From the IMG/VR virus record IMGVR_UViG_3300021197_000868, positions 40,931-104,930 of that record: a DNA stretch of 64,000 nt; one strand, given 5' to 3'. Source of the stretch: a virus. Under the pieces are notes generated by a model. That model saw nothing but the letters and a program-made list of their open reading frames with translations. It did not search any database and was not told where the DNA came from. Below, piece after piece: positions 21,601 to 29,718 of this stretch (within the stretch, counting starts at the first letter, position 1; every line of letters begins with the position of its first letter). Both the position numbers and the translations under genes were made by a program.

Positions 21601-24600
21601 GGGACCAAGAATGACTACAGTGATAAATATACACACGCATATGCAAATGGCCCCAACGGTGTTGCTGGTATACAAAACGCAAATGAGACACTGTCATCGT
21701 TTTCTTTACTAGACTGTAACGCTATCTTGGCCTTCTTCCCCGGTACTGCTTTATTAAACCAGCATCGAGGTAGTCTCAATCCACCCTTCTTTAACAAAGA
21801 CAACGTGCTTAGCCCTGATTTGAAAGCAGGGAGTCAGGGAGTAAATGATAAACATCCCACTGGTACTGTGTATAGTAGTGGTGTTCATCTTCAAGTTCCT
21901 TCTCCATTAGTTCTACGTTTCGCTCATCCAACTGCTCGTTACAGCGACCATGTAACGGCCACTGAAAACAAAACCACCTACTTAATTTATGGACCCGGTC
22001 AAGCATTCCCATATACTCAAGAAGTTTCTACTCCTGTAAATACGTTTGAGCCTCATCCGGGTAGAGCAATAACAGTAGGAAATGGATGGTCTGCTGTGCC
22101 TTACACTAGTGGTAATGCTTCCTTTATGCCTAACCATATCGCTAATCATGATGGTTTTTATTTCCCTGAAAGTTCAACCTATCAATTAGGAAAACATCGC
22201 TTCCATTGGCGGCAAACCCTAAACTGGGAACCGCCTCAAGGTAGGCCAAATGTAGCAATTCTAAAGCAAAGACCTGAATCAGGTCGTATGTATGGTGAAA
22301 TGTTTAACTTAGGTGTAACTAACTTAACCGATACTGAAGTTCACGAATATAGAAAGGCTCACCCTATGAGACATGCTGTGTTTATGGGAGGCTCTATGGC
22401 GAGCAACTCAGAGTGGTGTTTCCATATGGATGGTGGGTATCATCCCGGTGGTACTTGGTTAGATAATCAGATTACTTTCAACCCACCTCATCCTAGTAAT
22501 AATAGCAGGGTCGCCAAACTCTCCGGGAATGAATTACACCCTACTGCATTCCGTGTCGCTGGTCCTTTAACGACTAAAGTTCTCTACGGTGCTTCAGGCG
22601 GTGCTTTTGAGGCTCAAACTTTAACGACATCAGATGTTAACATGGAATACATAGTAGTAGATGGCACTAGATGTCAAAATGGTGAAGAGTTAGCCTGTGT
22701 ATTAGGTGCTGCTATAAACACGTTCCCCGGGGGTGGAGCACTCAAATCTATGGGTGGTACATTCATGCCGAGTATGGGTAATGCTATGCGTCAAGACCGT
22801 TATGGTTGGAGAGAGATAGATGACTCTAAGATTGTGTCTTATCAAAACTCAAACAATGACTTACATGATTGCTTTATAGTCTTGAACATGGGTACTACTG
22901 AAAGCGATGCAAGAAACATACCTGAAACGGGTTGGTTGCGTACCAGCAACAGTTTTGCTACAGGTTTAGTAGCGCAAAATACTCCAGCATTTGCTCCTTA
23001 TCACTCTAGGATTGTATACCTAAACGGCTCAGACTACTATGTTAAGTTCTTCATAGGGCGTAATAGAATAACTGGTAATCTTAGATTTGAAACATCAGCA
23101 ACTTGGGATAACAAATTAGACAGCGCTACTCTAACTTATCCTACTATCAACACTGCTAACGTTGATAAAATATATGTATGGACTAAGGCGGGTGTACACA
23201 CTGTAGGTCTAGACGAAAGTACCACTGAACGTTTAGCGTACAACAGAGTACACTTTAGCGGTTTAGTAGATGCAATTGACAGAACTAAACCGATTGGTGC
23301 TGTAGGCTGGTCCGGCAATCGTTATTCTTATCTCAATACTTTATCAGTAGGAAATGGAATTGCAGCGGGTCTTGGTGCTTGGCATTCTTCATTAGGCTTC
23401 TCACCTTATGGTAACAGCATAGGTTGCGCTAATGCTTTCGGTCATATACCAGTCATAGCACCTATGCCAAATAGTCCTGAAAGTAGCCCACCTAACGACG
23501 GTAGTAGTGCTCTTGCTAATTTCCCTAATGAAGACAATCCTGATGGACCTCATGATGAAGCACAAATGGATTCTGCCGTTACTGGTAGTTACACATTCCA
23601 AAATGTTGAAACTAGTGTTTATCATAACACTCCTATACTTACAAATCAACTTGACTTACAAAAGGAGTTGACACATAAACAAGGTATTTATTCACGTGCT
23701 CTATTAGTCGTAGCACATGAATCAGAATTAGCACTGATAGCCAAGACAGACCGTAACGGTCACAAAAGTTGCGGAGACTGGATATTTTTAGGTAGGGCTG
23801 CGGATTTTACTAAAGCAGGTACAACTAGATGGGATGACCGAATACATGGACAGGATAGGTTCTACGCCCCTGCAAATGCTGGACCTAACGTTGAGGCTTT
23901 GATTAGAGATGGTACGGTCTTCCCTACTATAGCAGACTATACAGCATCTAATGCTTTAGATGGTAGTCCATTCAATGCTGCTATAACTTTACATTCGACT
24001 CTTACTGCTGATACCCAATTAGAAAATGCTGAACCTTGCCTAAGTAAAACTGGTGACTTATTCTTAGATGTTGATAAAAGCATAGGCTCGCACTTTTCAG
24101 CAAGTGCTGGTGCTCAAAGAAATGTATCTGATGGTTTTTACAATTCTGCTTCAGTCGCTCCTTCTTCTTTATTCGGTGGGACTAAACAGAAAAATACATT
24201 TTGGATTGGTGATGTTAATGGCTACGCTATGTATGACCGCTCTCCCGCTGACAACTTTAACATTGAACATATAGTTTGGAAGAGAATGGACGGTGGTAGT
24301 CTATCCATGCCAGCCGTTAATGCTCGTGGACTCGGTGCTATTCCTTTTATCAATCGTGTTAGCGGCATTAACATAGGAGGTACTGGTGAATTAGCAGATA
24401 CTCGTGCTGCTGGTACTGAACGCACTATAGGAGAAAAAATATATGGTAACGTTAGATTCTCGTTTGAGACTACAAACAGCGCCATGTTACCTATATTACA
24501 AGCACAAGAACTATCACATCCTCAACTGGCTAGTAAACACCCTATAGCGCTTCAAAATGTGCTAGATATTCCTAATGAAGAATTACAGTTTGAAGATATG

Positions 24601-27600
24601 AATGTAGTTGATGATACAGGTCAAACACACGTGTTGAGCGGCGGCTCTCCTCTCGGTGTAATTATCCGTGCGTTTAGACCGACTGGAGAGAGGCTTGTTA
24701 GTGGTCTTGCACCAGCAACTGCTAACTCATCATTATCTCCTAACTTAATCATTCAATTACCTGACCCTGATTCTATACCCGGAAATATACTAGTACGTAG
24801 TGGATTTGATAAATTACAAGCATATCAAAATGAAACTATGGGTGACGGTGGTATGATACATCCTGACCTCGGGCACTCACACATAGGTCATTTGTTTGAT
24901 AACGTAGTAAAGGGACCTAGATTAGCCCCTACGATGAATGAGTCAGGTTGGGAACACGTAAGTGAAGGTAAGCCTCCCCCTCGTGAAGATGCTGACTTCG
25001 TAGATAGAGATTTCACTTATCCTGATAGCACTAAGGAGTCATGGCGCTCAGCAACTAATGATAACACATTAGCATCTTCTTATGAATTACATGACCGTAC
25101 GCTCTTTTTCCATGTTACTAAAATGGGACATAGCCATACAGAAAGATTCCCTAATTCTTACACTCACGCTAACGGTATACAAAATCAATCGCTTACAGTT
25201 TCAAATTATGCAAGCGGTACATTAACTGCATCGGCTACTATAACGGCGACTATCTTTGATGCTGATTTTGCTACAAAAGAGCGTAGTGACAATAGGCGCT
25301 TCTTACGCCTTGCTACTACTACAGATAGTGTAGTGTTATCTTACACTGGTATTAGCGGTGCTACGTTCACAGGAGTAGTTGGGGATATTGACTTTGACCA
25401 GTTCATAGCAGATAACCTAGGTACATCAACTATCACCATATCACCATCTTACTACATACCAGCAGGTAGCACTCGTTTCTTCGCAGCACGTAGACTTCGT
25501 GACCACGCTGAAGTTAGCGGTAACAGTCCTGATATGGCTCATACTGAATATATTAGTGGTAATCAAAATACTTTAATTATCAACAGATACAATAAACCAC
25601 AGTTAACACCTATGCCAATGCCTCGCATGGGGCATCATTTCGTAAATGCTTCCATGCCAATGCTACCGGGACATTGGGCTCATCCCGCTTATCAAGGTCT
25701 ATACAGTAAGCACGAAATTGAAACAAGGGCTAGTTTACAAAATCCTGATTTAATAAAACTTTTAGATAATGTGAACCCTACAACTACTACACTAGGAACA
25801 TCAATTACAGATTACTTACATCCACTTAGTCCGCAACTAAGAATTAGTAGTTTAACCCCTACACCTAGTGGACCTAGTGACATACATGGTGGAGCATTCA
25901 CATTAATGTTTGAAACTAAAGTGCGTTATGACGGCTATGGTATACTAGCATCCAAAGGAACTGCTGGTGATATGAATAAACTAGGAGGGCATTCTATAAT
26001 ACTTGAAGCAGGTGCTAACTACACCCAAGATGGTCACTTCCCTGACCCTGCTGAAGTAGGCGCTTATCAGATTGTTATACAGCCTAACCTGAGAAAGCAT
26101 CAAATTACAGGTTTCCATCATAATCATAGCACTGCAACTGCTTTACCTAATGGTACTGCACGTGAACTGACAGGTCAGCAGGTTAATCTTGTAGTCGGTA
26201 TAAAATATGATAGTGAGAGAGGTGGCTCTCCTATTGGTGGGGTGACTCTTATCCTCGCTGAAGCCACTCTTGCTGACGTAAGGGGCTGTGAGATTTTCAT
26301 TAATGAAATAATGTTAGACTATGACCCTGACCACGGAAGTCAGTTTACCAATACACCACCAATGCTGCTTTATAATGCACTTGGTGTACAGGGTAGCGAA
26401 TCCCCTACGTTTACTCGCAGAAGTTTACCATATACTGTGGGTATGTTCGCTAATGCTACACCGGGGTATACATCCAACATACCTTGGTGGAGTATAATTC
26501 ACAAAGTAGGACCTGATGATAGCACTTCTAATGGTTTTACGCATCTAGCGTTATATCGCTTAGATAACTATTACGAGTTCTGTAGGCCCTCTCATGGATG
26601 TATAGGTGCTCAATTAACACTTGCTGGTTATCCTTCTATTAGTCCTGATATATACTCACAAACTTTTGAAAACATATCTTTAGTAGCAGTCGCTAGAGTC
26701 ACAGGAATTAGTTCAGGTAACTATGTAGATGTTGATGATGCTTCATTCTTCCCCGAAGTACCTTACTATAATCAGAAACTGATATACACTGACGCTAATG
26801 GAATAGTTCAAACATTATCATACACTAAACGCTCAGGTCATACTTACTCTAGTGCTACTATGAATAGACCTACTCGATTCATAACAGCAGAAACCACCAT
26901 GCCTCCAATTAATGCTATACTTAGATTATCATTACCTTACTCTACTAAGTTTGCTTCTGAACTATTTAAAGACAATAAATCTAGTGTCTTAATGCAAAAC
27001 CTAGACCAATTACGAAAAGGAACTAGAGACACTAACGCTCTTTACACGCCTGACGCTTTCCTATCTATGTGGCATCCTAATTTGGGTAGACCTCATACAT
27101 TCTACTCCGATGGTAGTAGAACATGGGGTAATGCTACTTCTGATAGAGCAGTCAATAAAGCAGCATACAATAGTATGCCTGAGCACTTTGAAACCATACA
27201 CTATCATAGTGTAAACTATGCTGCTAGTTTAGGTCCTTTCAATCTTGACTTCAAGACACCTAAGCCCCCTACTAAAATTAGTCAAGTTACTACTGGTGCT
27301 ACTACTAACACTCTAACATTTAACACGGATATTCGGGCTCAGTTTGACGCTGGTGACTATATCTTTGCTGATGGTAAGGTTATAGGTAAAGTTGCTAGTG
27401 AGGCATTCTCTAATCCAACAACCACTATTACCTTCTCAGAGAATCTATTCTATACACCAGCAACTGGCTCAACTGTATTCAAAGATGCAGACGGTAGTGT
27501 AGATACCGCTGCTAATATACACGCTATGACGGGCTACGAGGCACAAGGTAGCGCTACAGTCATGCTGAGTCATTACTGGCCTTGTGGTAGTAGGGGTGGG

Positions 27601-29718
27601 CCTCTAGTAAGCAACTTAGAAGGCTATAGTGCTTGGTCTGCCGCTTGGCATATACCACGTAACCTAAGTGCAGCCGGTGGTAAGCACTGGAAAGATGCTG
27701 ATGATGACGGTAATTACTCTGTAAGTAGCGGTCTTGCTATTGCTTCTAGTCTTGTATCTACACGCTCTTATCCGTTTGGCTATCGCTTTGGTCTACGCCA
27801 ACCGTGGAACAGACCCCAATGGGGTCATTATGGTATGCGTGCATTCACGGAAGCCGCAACACATAGTGGTGCTAGTAACTTCACAGTTGGTTACAAAGCA
27901 GGTCCTTTGACCGAGTATGAGTCACAAACTTGGGCTTCCAGCGATTCAAGTCTTAGTAGTGTCACATTACCAACAACCTATGTTGGTATTATGGAGAGAC
28001 AAACTAATTTCAGCGGTATGCTTGGTCCTGACAAAGCAGAATGGCAAGTGCGTTACAGTGATGGTCAACGTATGACTCGCTCCTTTGGTTGCCCCGTTCG
28101 TATCATTCGTAACGCTTCAACCGCTCCTCGTGATTGGTGGGGCGACCATGCTGGTTTAGGAGTTAGTACAGTGGAAGGGGCTGTTGGATATTACTTAGTA
28201 GATTGGTGGGGTAACACTCGTGGTGAAGATGTAAGGAGAGCGCCAGTACGAGGCTTTGGTATCAAACCTGCTTGGGACGCTGGCGACGCTTACGAATATG
28301 ACCGTACTAACAATCGTACACCTTACGCTAGACTGTACAACAATGGCTCACCTATTGTCAACCTCAAAGGTATAATTGACAGTAGTGGTGATGTTCTAGG
28401 CTCTCCTTCAGCAGTAATACCACGTTTCGGTGGTAGATTGAATAACACTAACAGTGGTAACAGCGACATCTTGGTTGATGTATTTGCTCCTACAAACGCT
28501 ATGCGAGTAGGTGACATGGGTGGAGGACGTGGTATTAGATACCCAACTCAATTCAATGAGGATATACTAGTTGAATTAAGCGATGTCTATGAGGGTTCAG
28601 GGGTTGTATTATCTCATCATACTGCTGAGCCTACATTTAGTCAAGGTTACATGCGCCCAAGGAATGACACCTTACAATCCGATGAATTAGAACGTGGGAT
28701 AAGTGCTAGATTAGATGTAGCAGAGGATGGTTTATTGAAACCCGAAGCAGCGGTTAGTGAACGTGTTGAGAGTATTAGTGGGACATCTGTTTACACAGAA
28801 CCTATTTCACGCTCAAGCCCAAGGATAGGTATTGATGGTGAAAACATAGAGTCTCGCTCCACAGGTGTAAGCAACGACATGGTAGCAATCAATACTGAGG
28901 CTCATAGTCTACACTCAGATACAGGTGTAGGACAAAGAGTTGTACTCCAAGGTGGTATGCAGTCCGGCTCTCAGACATTAGCAGATTATGATTTAACCTC
29001 TCTATCATTTGCTGCTCAACCTCATGGTGGTGTAATGCGTTTCAGTCACACTAGTAATATCAAGGCACTAGGCGGTACTTACATTCTTGAGTCTCACTCT
29101 TTCGTTAACCCATTCGATGATACTGGATGGGGTAGGGGTAGTACATCAACTACTAGCAATCCTTACCAAACTAGTGGAAGCGTCTCTAATCCACATAATT
29201 TAGTGGATTCAACGGTACGCTTTATGGTAAGACCTGTAAGGTTACTTGATAATAAACACATTGAAGTCTTTAGGTCAGATAGAAATGTAGCAGGTAGCAC
29301 TCCTCAAGACGGTAATACGTACTACTCAGCCACATCAGGTGGTAAGTATGGGTTATTTGTTTACGAGTCTACTGGCGCTGCTGCTACTTCTTACATGCGT
29401 GCTAGTTTACCTAATGCAAATGCCCCTTACCAACCAGTGTATCTCATGGAGAGTAGTAGCGATACAGTACCTGTATCTAAGGGGCCTAAATTACCCGGTG
29501 CAGGAATGGCTACATTCGATAAAGATACATTAAAGTCCACTGTAACTAGACTTATAATAACTGAAAATACACTACAACATTATAGAAGTGATGCTCTTCG
29601 ACGTACTGGAAGCGGTAAAGATTTCTCGATAAAGCCCCGATTCAGTCAATCTTTACACTCAAAAGGACATAAAAAGGATGTAACCTATAGTACATCAGAC
29701 CACAGTGGTGATGCTTGA
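12655..29718 (+). CDS. Giant tail protein, 5,687 residues, probable host-recognition fibre
   Basis: A single uninterrupted 17-kb gene, over a quarter of the window. Residues about 60-225 look like a LamG/concanavalin-type jelly roll (KEIAIEAWVTPDCGG, then MSKGVVSLHINGELMAE and HVYIGGTGGEF). A second jelly-roll-like region is near 4410-4560 (GGAFTLMFETKVRYDGYG). A Gly-rich segment near 1880-1970 (EGGTGYSPASGL) resembles beta repeats of tail fibres. The rest is a non-repetitive beta-rich chain with many His, Tyr and Asn and no obvious transmembrane segment. Its place between the distal-tail-like and hub-like genes suggests a tail-tip or side fibre that binds host surface glycans. Start: GAGGTGAAATA before ATG 12655; the stop overlaps the next ATG. 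Confidence 0.7.
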   Translation: MPIMLQSNHALFFDGVSDGVIIPQGVFSKLGRDNSDGERNASDIISESSQGARVNSVISDALGKEIAIEAWVTPDCGGVILQKSSQFCLKLGNVDTPGPASFEVNLQTDNGFRKVIISTAREISNGYNGTVYPSTTNNGFEDSFNRFVGSKDDATNLNINQRPLIHIVASMSKGVVSLHINGELMAEETVGRCFLPESDDHVYIGGTGGEFRGVIESVHISSVFSNEMTTRNAALVNNNTLALFRFEEPIEPIEGIYDISSISSASNLSAINVSTSDAALLASKLTGKTITSGTIDFTATPYSSGNYSVVDYKTVPGTKNIRAIPHVPYNLLINPGSINRDTQKPNQSPPERVRLHNINVSTGAILVSSIHLDFDGSTNGDGLRPVLHSRSSGTGDDYFVVVSADLLLDNGSGKPYQPPHLASQLIDRTGQMVLDEGHFEQHGIVFSSRMATTTNDTNNPFAVTWPTTLDESFQIGHSGRHILNHVTGHHYLRNMPRASEENLDQQFGNADIVELIYDGAAQGIEKQFPINSKIDYYRDIAQSRIVDITSSSTVSDSVDNGLADPSRKLIAIGGESFNPMPFALKGPLPLSIDDADDNIRKHHLRPSKTSRVAILEVDLSSYNLASYVEIHYNAIDFTGVSMGKTTPMLMVEKTVPASNHLLTGTTYVIDAIEASLASGKTLHAPGGIIEISAPVQGDLATASFTHSLVGDNSEGFESDSELDERYTPQNYTTMTTEPRRPPQNIAASHTSKESHESVFHHLIIEANNAGKFSTSPRPSASTSSGAAGEFDIAVAASAGPVHEMFDIIDNHATTTPGVQQRIYVQPSDRSRTAQLRHVKAVADNGNDSHFASIMYLMTRGKLRSVIEEEGEDGAERFTTVKCVGINAAIINRNVDEIGSGSPDSHVVKEIDPNAPVVTVTLGGVGQGAYDTNPSFDPSTLSRLPYNTRFGFSCHAVSVRTDRDTTAADRIQFIEVRALNNGADDLKSWGTYPFPKKGRLFLRSGASAEYSNKNGVAFFFEDSDVGSGRFVLSDGSEVANFYEWVGSTGLSSTAGAVSSNSIVNASIGEVILGDGNFYVENATADGSTVNDRMFQSMDTVTHDYQLGTQFASTRALVEIPLFNQQFFKDIPNGILPGPDNSLKLHLDPTMTAHTWNPSPVGRRYQEVSPGDRSAHSAYAYSLSQNNHTRSASIQGEALLDTSPTPDVYKLYVSNPEIFPAADIGSSGKSYFYVDEVQRHQRAFLPNGEWIIYNNDPSSDGFIQFEDALYAHSEKFLETHEAGMQLLVGGGYQSESLIPLVGSFLNPSSSIERRSEYYHDSASVKTQGGNVDYGLRQYVSAVEFKAGPTTNPHAARIQSGRARGQIIGVEPIMNGTTFTGLVVLSLSDEDIVSFPNIQPNIDSNGNIVYETGDYHYLLEIKSPNGDTRRFIYWGDATATFAHLSSTPTSPNDFRSSIIVEDIFNKGSTLPDYYNKTHASYILDQEALLVKRGFMFGFDHDKDSSALEKTLNISDTFRPPTARHPWTIKASPTVTTTALTTTNTTSERLLQADTNSLNVQKDDYVYAEIETISGSTIDSVKFLGKVTVIADGHAQGTPSSDTVLTLDGSMTSAVATAVNSALGDAAKKVYLRVGCHDIMRNDDEAILNRTWVFPYAPGGFRKGDTIWANMTYNNPHAVEGLFAKSRGVFNEALVWKGFNGGLGTMQDEARDSIPLENFLIGNTCRETAENYLQHVNKTIEENYINLLGDNPNAPIVAYLDPTLKGDNHARVLLYDCAHDREFIAFQDLQMQVQTSPKVAEIGFQRHTTGYNLATGGDQIDLVTHNIKYNGGSQNAFMTQIDVANGFPSQNKYVRPTMRSRFMESAYAHDIANNYSASSMQSPVSGIVTSLVTFYPNGAGANGKEGGTGYSPASGLATTTTGSGSGLTVNITSAGGGGTNQGILQIPVINAAGTGYAHDDVITVTQSGASGGKYRVRISPAGIPTNLTASNRLTQYGKGHGHFVHTGYHTGGSFSERAIGDSILPRTQDAVVLPYWANELHKYSRKTRSSLDDFVTKLTIHREAKTGASIRDPSTLFDTPDGTRVIPAFLALRGIRSSSLDLSNMRENRLQHLKHWTDMDFTRRLTIDCGQVGTRDGVTDVEAAAREVVRIINQAGAKNARTNSVNDETGSAHDPAVWWDVDKALDTQDSGSHMGYLRAHLGRVVQDINGNQGYSIIIHSTVPGATGRNFCVWLDNARGQSTYQPEFLIGHGGRFRTFWCQPEEISGENMHPAPMPLNKHGRPFAPITSLRQYTLPDETGTQIKSSNDFAQRGDEESDPINRAISMTTGSGQSHNTVNTESLEVEGYATSFTEGLRVGTQAVARVNLGGLVAAGVPGFAPDAGTWGFGRKSDKRFTKKYGDIAKTQSSATLPTRYSNYIPSNQVTHDSIGNTPLYGFEFKDHLGNRHGIRIVYRSIDEAFTLDETQLPDTLEDEIIIYIDDRDVGQGGFTIGHHMHGLGDATGRFDPNPSNADLIGWRGNRWNGIPSVNAAYDVDVHYSSNTIRVQMRAPYDSCPHPDVLGYMGFPLKNGLIQISDPFNHADAKGTFGHVYSYTHRDVVSGIHYFYGVQGDDFNASQGQAAGVSTVVTTPTDFGNSATSVYIRGLISSCLNWTTLLTDEVLAAAITATINLSNPNVQEGTPFDCREFFAADGRTLGEWGVESDAIRIRAFNTNRNIRPISNFFTASIHRDMSIQAAHIEHGDIEKVEHDGTLGSSNRSATDAQIDAGLRAECGYIPHTIIQIISKGRGSNANTTTPILVDSSNEAVNTDTWSKNLNGARFTAYSGDHILPMVNNPTLEINEITATDVILDSGNELWHFVRPAGAEGAAVTDGGGASITKLASFGSKSLFSYRQDTAFVTSENGANSQTKLDIITKSDDFGTVGSGAADVAQRFADHRCFTTAGVRVLGSLHSTPQVFFRGGRDSSDHWVPLFFGGGFSGVTIDVNDGTKNDYSDKYTHAYANGPNGVAGIQNANETLSSFSLLDCNAILAFFPGTALLNQHRGSLNPPFFNKDNVLSPDLKAGSQGVNDKHPTGTVYSSGVHLQVPSPLVLRFAHPTARYSDHVTATENKTTYLIYGPGQAFPYTQEVSTPVNTFEPHPGRAITVGNGWSAVPYTSGNASFMPNHIANHDGFYFPESSTYQLGKHRFHWRQTLNWEPPQGRPNVAILKQRPESGRMYGEMFNLGVTNLTDTEVHEYRKAHPMRHAVFMGGSMASNSEWCFHMDGGYHPGGTWLDNQITFNPPHPSNNSRVAKLSGNELHPTAFRVAGPLTTKVLYGASGGAFEAQTLTTSDVNMEYIVVDGTRCQNGEELACVLGAAINTFPGGGALKSMGGTFMPSMGNAMRQDRYGWREIDDSKIVSYQNSNNDLHDCFIVLNMGTTESDARNIPETGWLRTSNSFATGLVAQNTPAFAPYHSRIVYLNGSDYYVKFFIGRNRITGNLRFETSATWDNKLDSATLTYPTINTANVDKIYVWTKAGVHTVGLDESTTERLAYNRVHFSGLVDAIDRTKPIGAVGWSGNRYSYLNTLSVGNGIAAGLGAWHSSLGFSPYGNSIGCANAFGHIPVIAPMPNSPESSPPNDGSSALANFPNEDNPDGPHDEAQMDSAVTGSYTFQNVETSVYHNTPILTNQLDLQKELTHKQGIYSRALLVVAHESELALIAKTDRNGHKSCGDWIFLGRAADFTKAGTTRWDDRIHGQDRFYAPANAGPNVEALIRDGTVFPTIADYTASNALDGSPFNAAITLHSTLTADTQLENAEPCLSKTGDLFLDVDKSIGSHFSASAGAQRNVSDGFYNSASVAPSSLFGGTKQKNTFWIGDVNGYAMYDRSPADNFNIEHIVWKRMDGGSLSMPAVNARGLGAIPFINRVSGINIGGTGELADTRAAGTERTIGEKIYGNVRFSFETTNSAMLPILQAQELSHPQLASKHPIALQNVLDIPNEELQFEDMNVVDDTGQTHVLSGGSPLGVIIRAFRPTGERLVSGLAPATANSSLSPNLIIQLPDPDSIPGNILVRSGFDKLQAYQNETMGDGGMIHPDLGHSHIGHLFDNVVKGPRLAPTMNESGWEHVSEGKPPPREDADFVDRDFTYPDSTKESWRSATNDNTLASSYELHDRTLFFHVTKMGHSHTERFPNSYTHANGIQNQSLTVSNYASGTLTASATITATIFDADFATKERSDNRRFLRLATTTDSVVLSYTGISGATFTGVVGDIDFDQFIADNLGTSTITISPSYYIPAGSTRFFAARRLRDHAEVSGNSPDMAHTEYISGNQNTLIINRYNKPQLTPMPMPRMGHHFVNASMPMLPGHWAHPAYQGLYSKHEIETRASLQNPDLIKLLDNVNPTTTTLGTSITDYLHPLSPQLRISSLTPTPSGPSDIHGGAFTLMFETKVRYDGYGILASKGTAGDMNKLGGHSIILEAGANYTQDGHFPDPAEVGAYQIVIQPNLRKHQITGFHHNHSTATALPNGTARELTGQQVNLVVGIKYDSERGGSPIGGVTLILAEATLADVRGCEIFINEIMLDYDPDHGSQFTNTPPMLLYNALGVQGSESPTFTRRSLPYTVGMFANATPGYTSNIPWWSIIHKVGPDDSTSNGFTHLALYRLDNYYEFCRPSHGCIGAQLTLAGYPSISPDIYSQTFENISLVAVARVTGISSGNYVDVDDASFFPEVPYYNQKLIYTDANGIVQTLSYTKRSGHTYSSATMNRPTRFITAETTMPPINAILRLSLPYSTKFASELFKDNKSSVLMQNLDQLRKGTRDTNALYTPDAFLSMWHPNLGRPHTFYSDGSRTWGNATSDRAVNKAAYNSMPEHFETIHYHSVNYAASLGPFNLDFKTPKPPTKISQVTTGATTNTLTFNTDIRAQFDAGDYIFADGKVIGKVASEAFSNPTTTITFSENLFYTPATGSTVFKDADGSVDTAANIHAMTGYEAQGSATVMLSHYWPCGSRGGPLVSNLEGYSAWSAAWHIPRNLSAAGGKHWKDADDDGNYSVSSGLAIASSLVSTRSYPFGYRFGLRQPWNRPQWGHYGMRAFTEAATHSGASNFTVGYKAGPLTEYESQTWASSDSSLSSVTLPTTYVGIMERQTNFSGMLGPDKAEWQVRYSDGQRMTRSFGCPVRIIRNASTAPRDWWGDHAGLGVSTVEGAVGYYLVDWWGNTRGEDVRRAPVRGFGIKPAWDAGDAYEYDRTNNRTPYARLYNNGSPIVNLKGIIDSSGDVLGSPSAVIPRFGGRLNNTNSGNSDILVDVFAPTNAMRVGDMGGGRGIRYPTQFNEDILVELSDVYEGSGVVLSHHTAEPTFSQGYMRPRNDTLQSDELERGISARLDVAEDGLLKPEAAVSERVESISGTSVYTEPISRSSPRIGIDGENIESRSTGVSNDMVAINTEAHSLHSDTGVGQRVVLQGGMQSGSQTLADYDLTSLSFAAQPHGGVMRFSHTSNIKALGGTYILESHSFVNPFDDTGWGRGSTSTTSNPYQTSGSVSNPHNLVDSTVRFMVRPVRLLDNKHIEVFRSDRNVAGSTPQDGNTYYSATSGGKYGLFVYESTGAAATSYMRASLPNANAPYQPVYLMESSSDTVPVSKGPKLPGAGMATFDKDTLKSTVTRLIITENTLQHYRSDALRRTGSGKDFSIKPRFSQSLHSKGHKKDVTYSTSDHSGDA

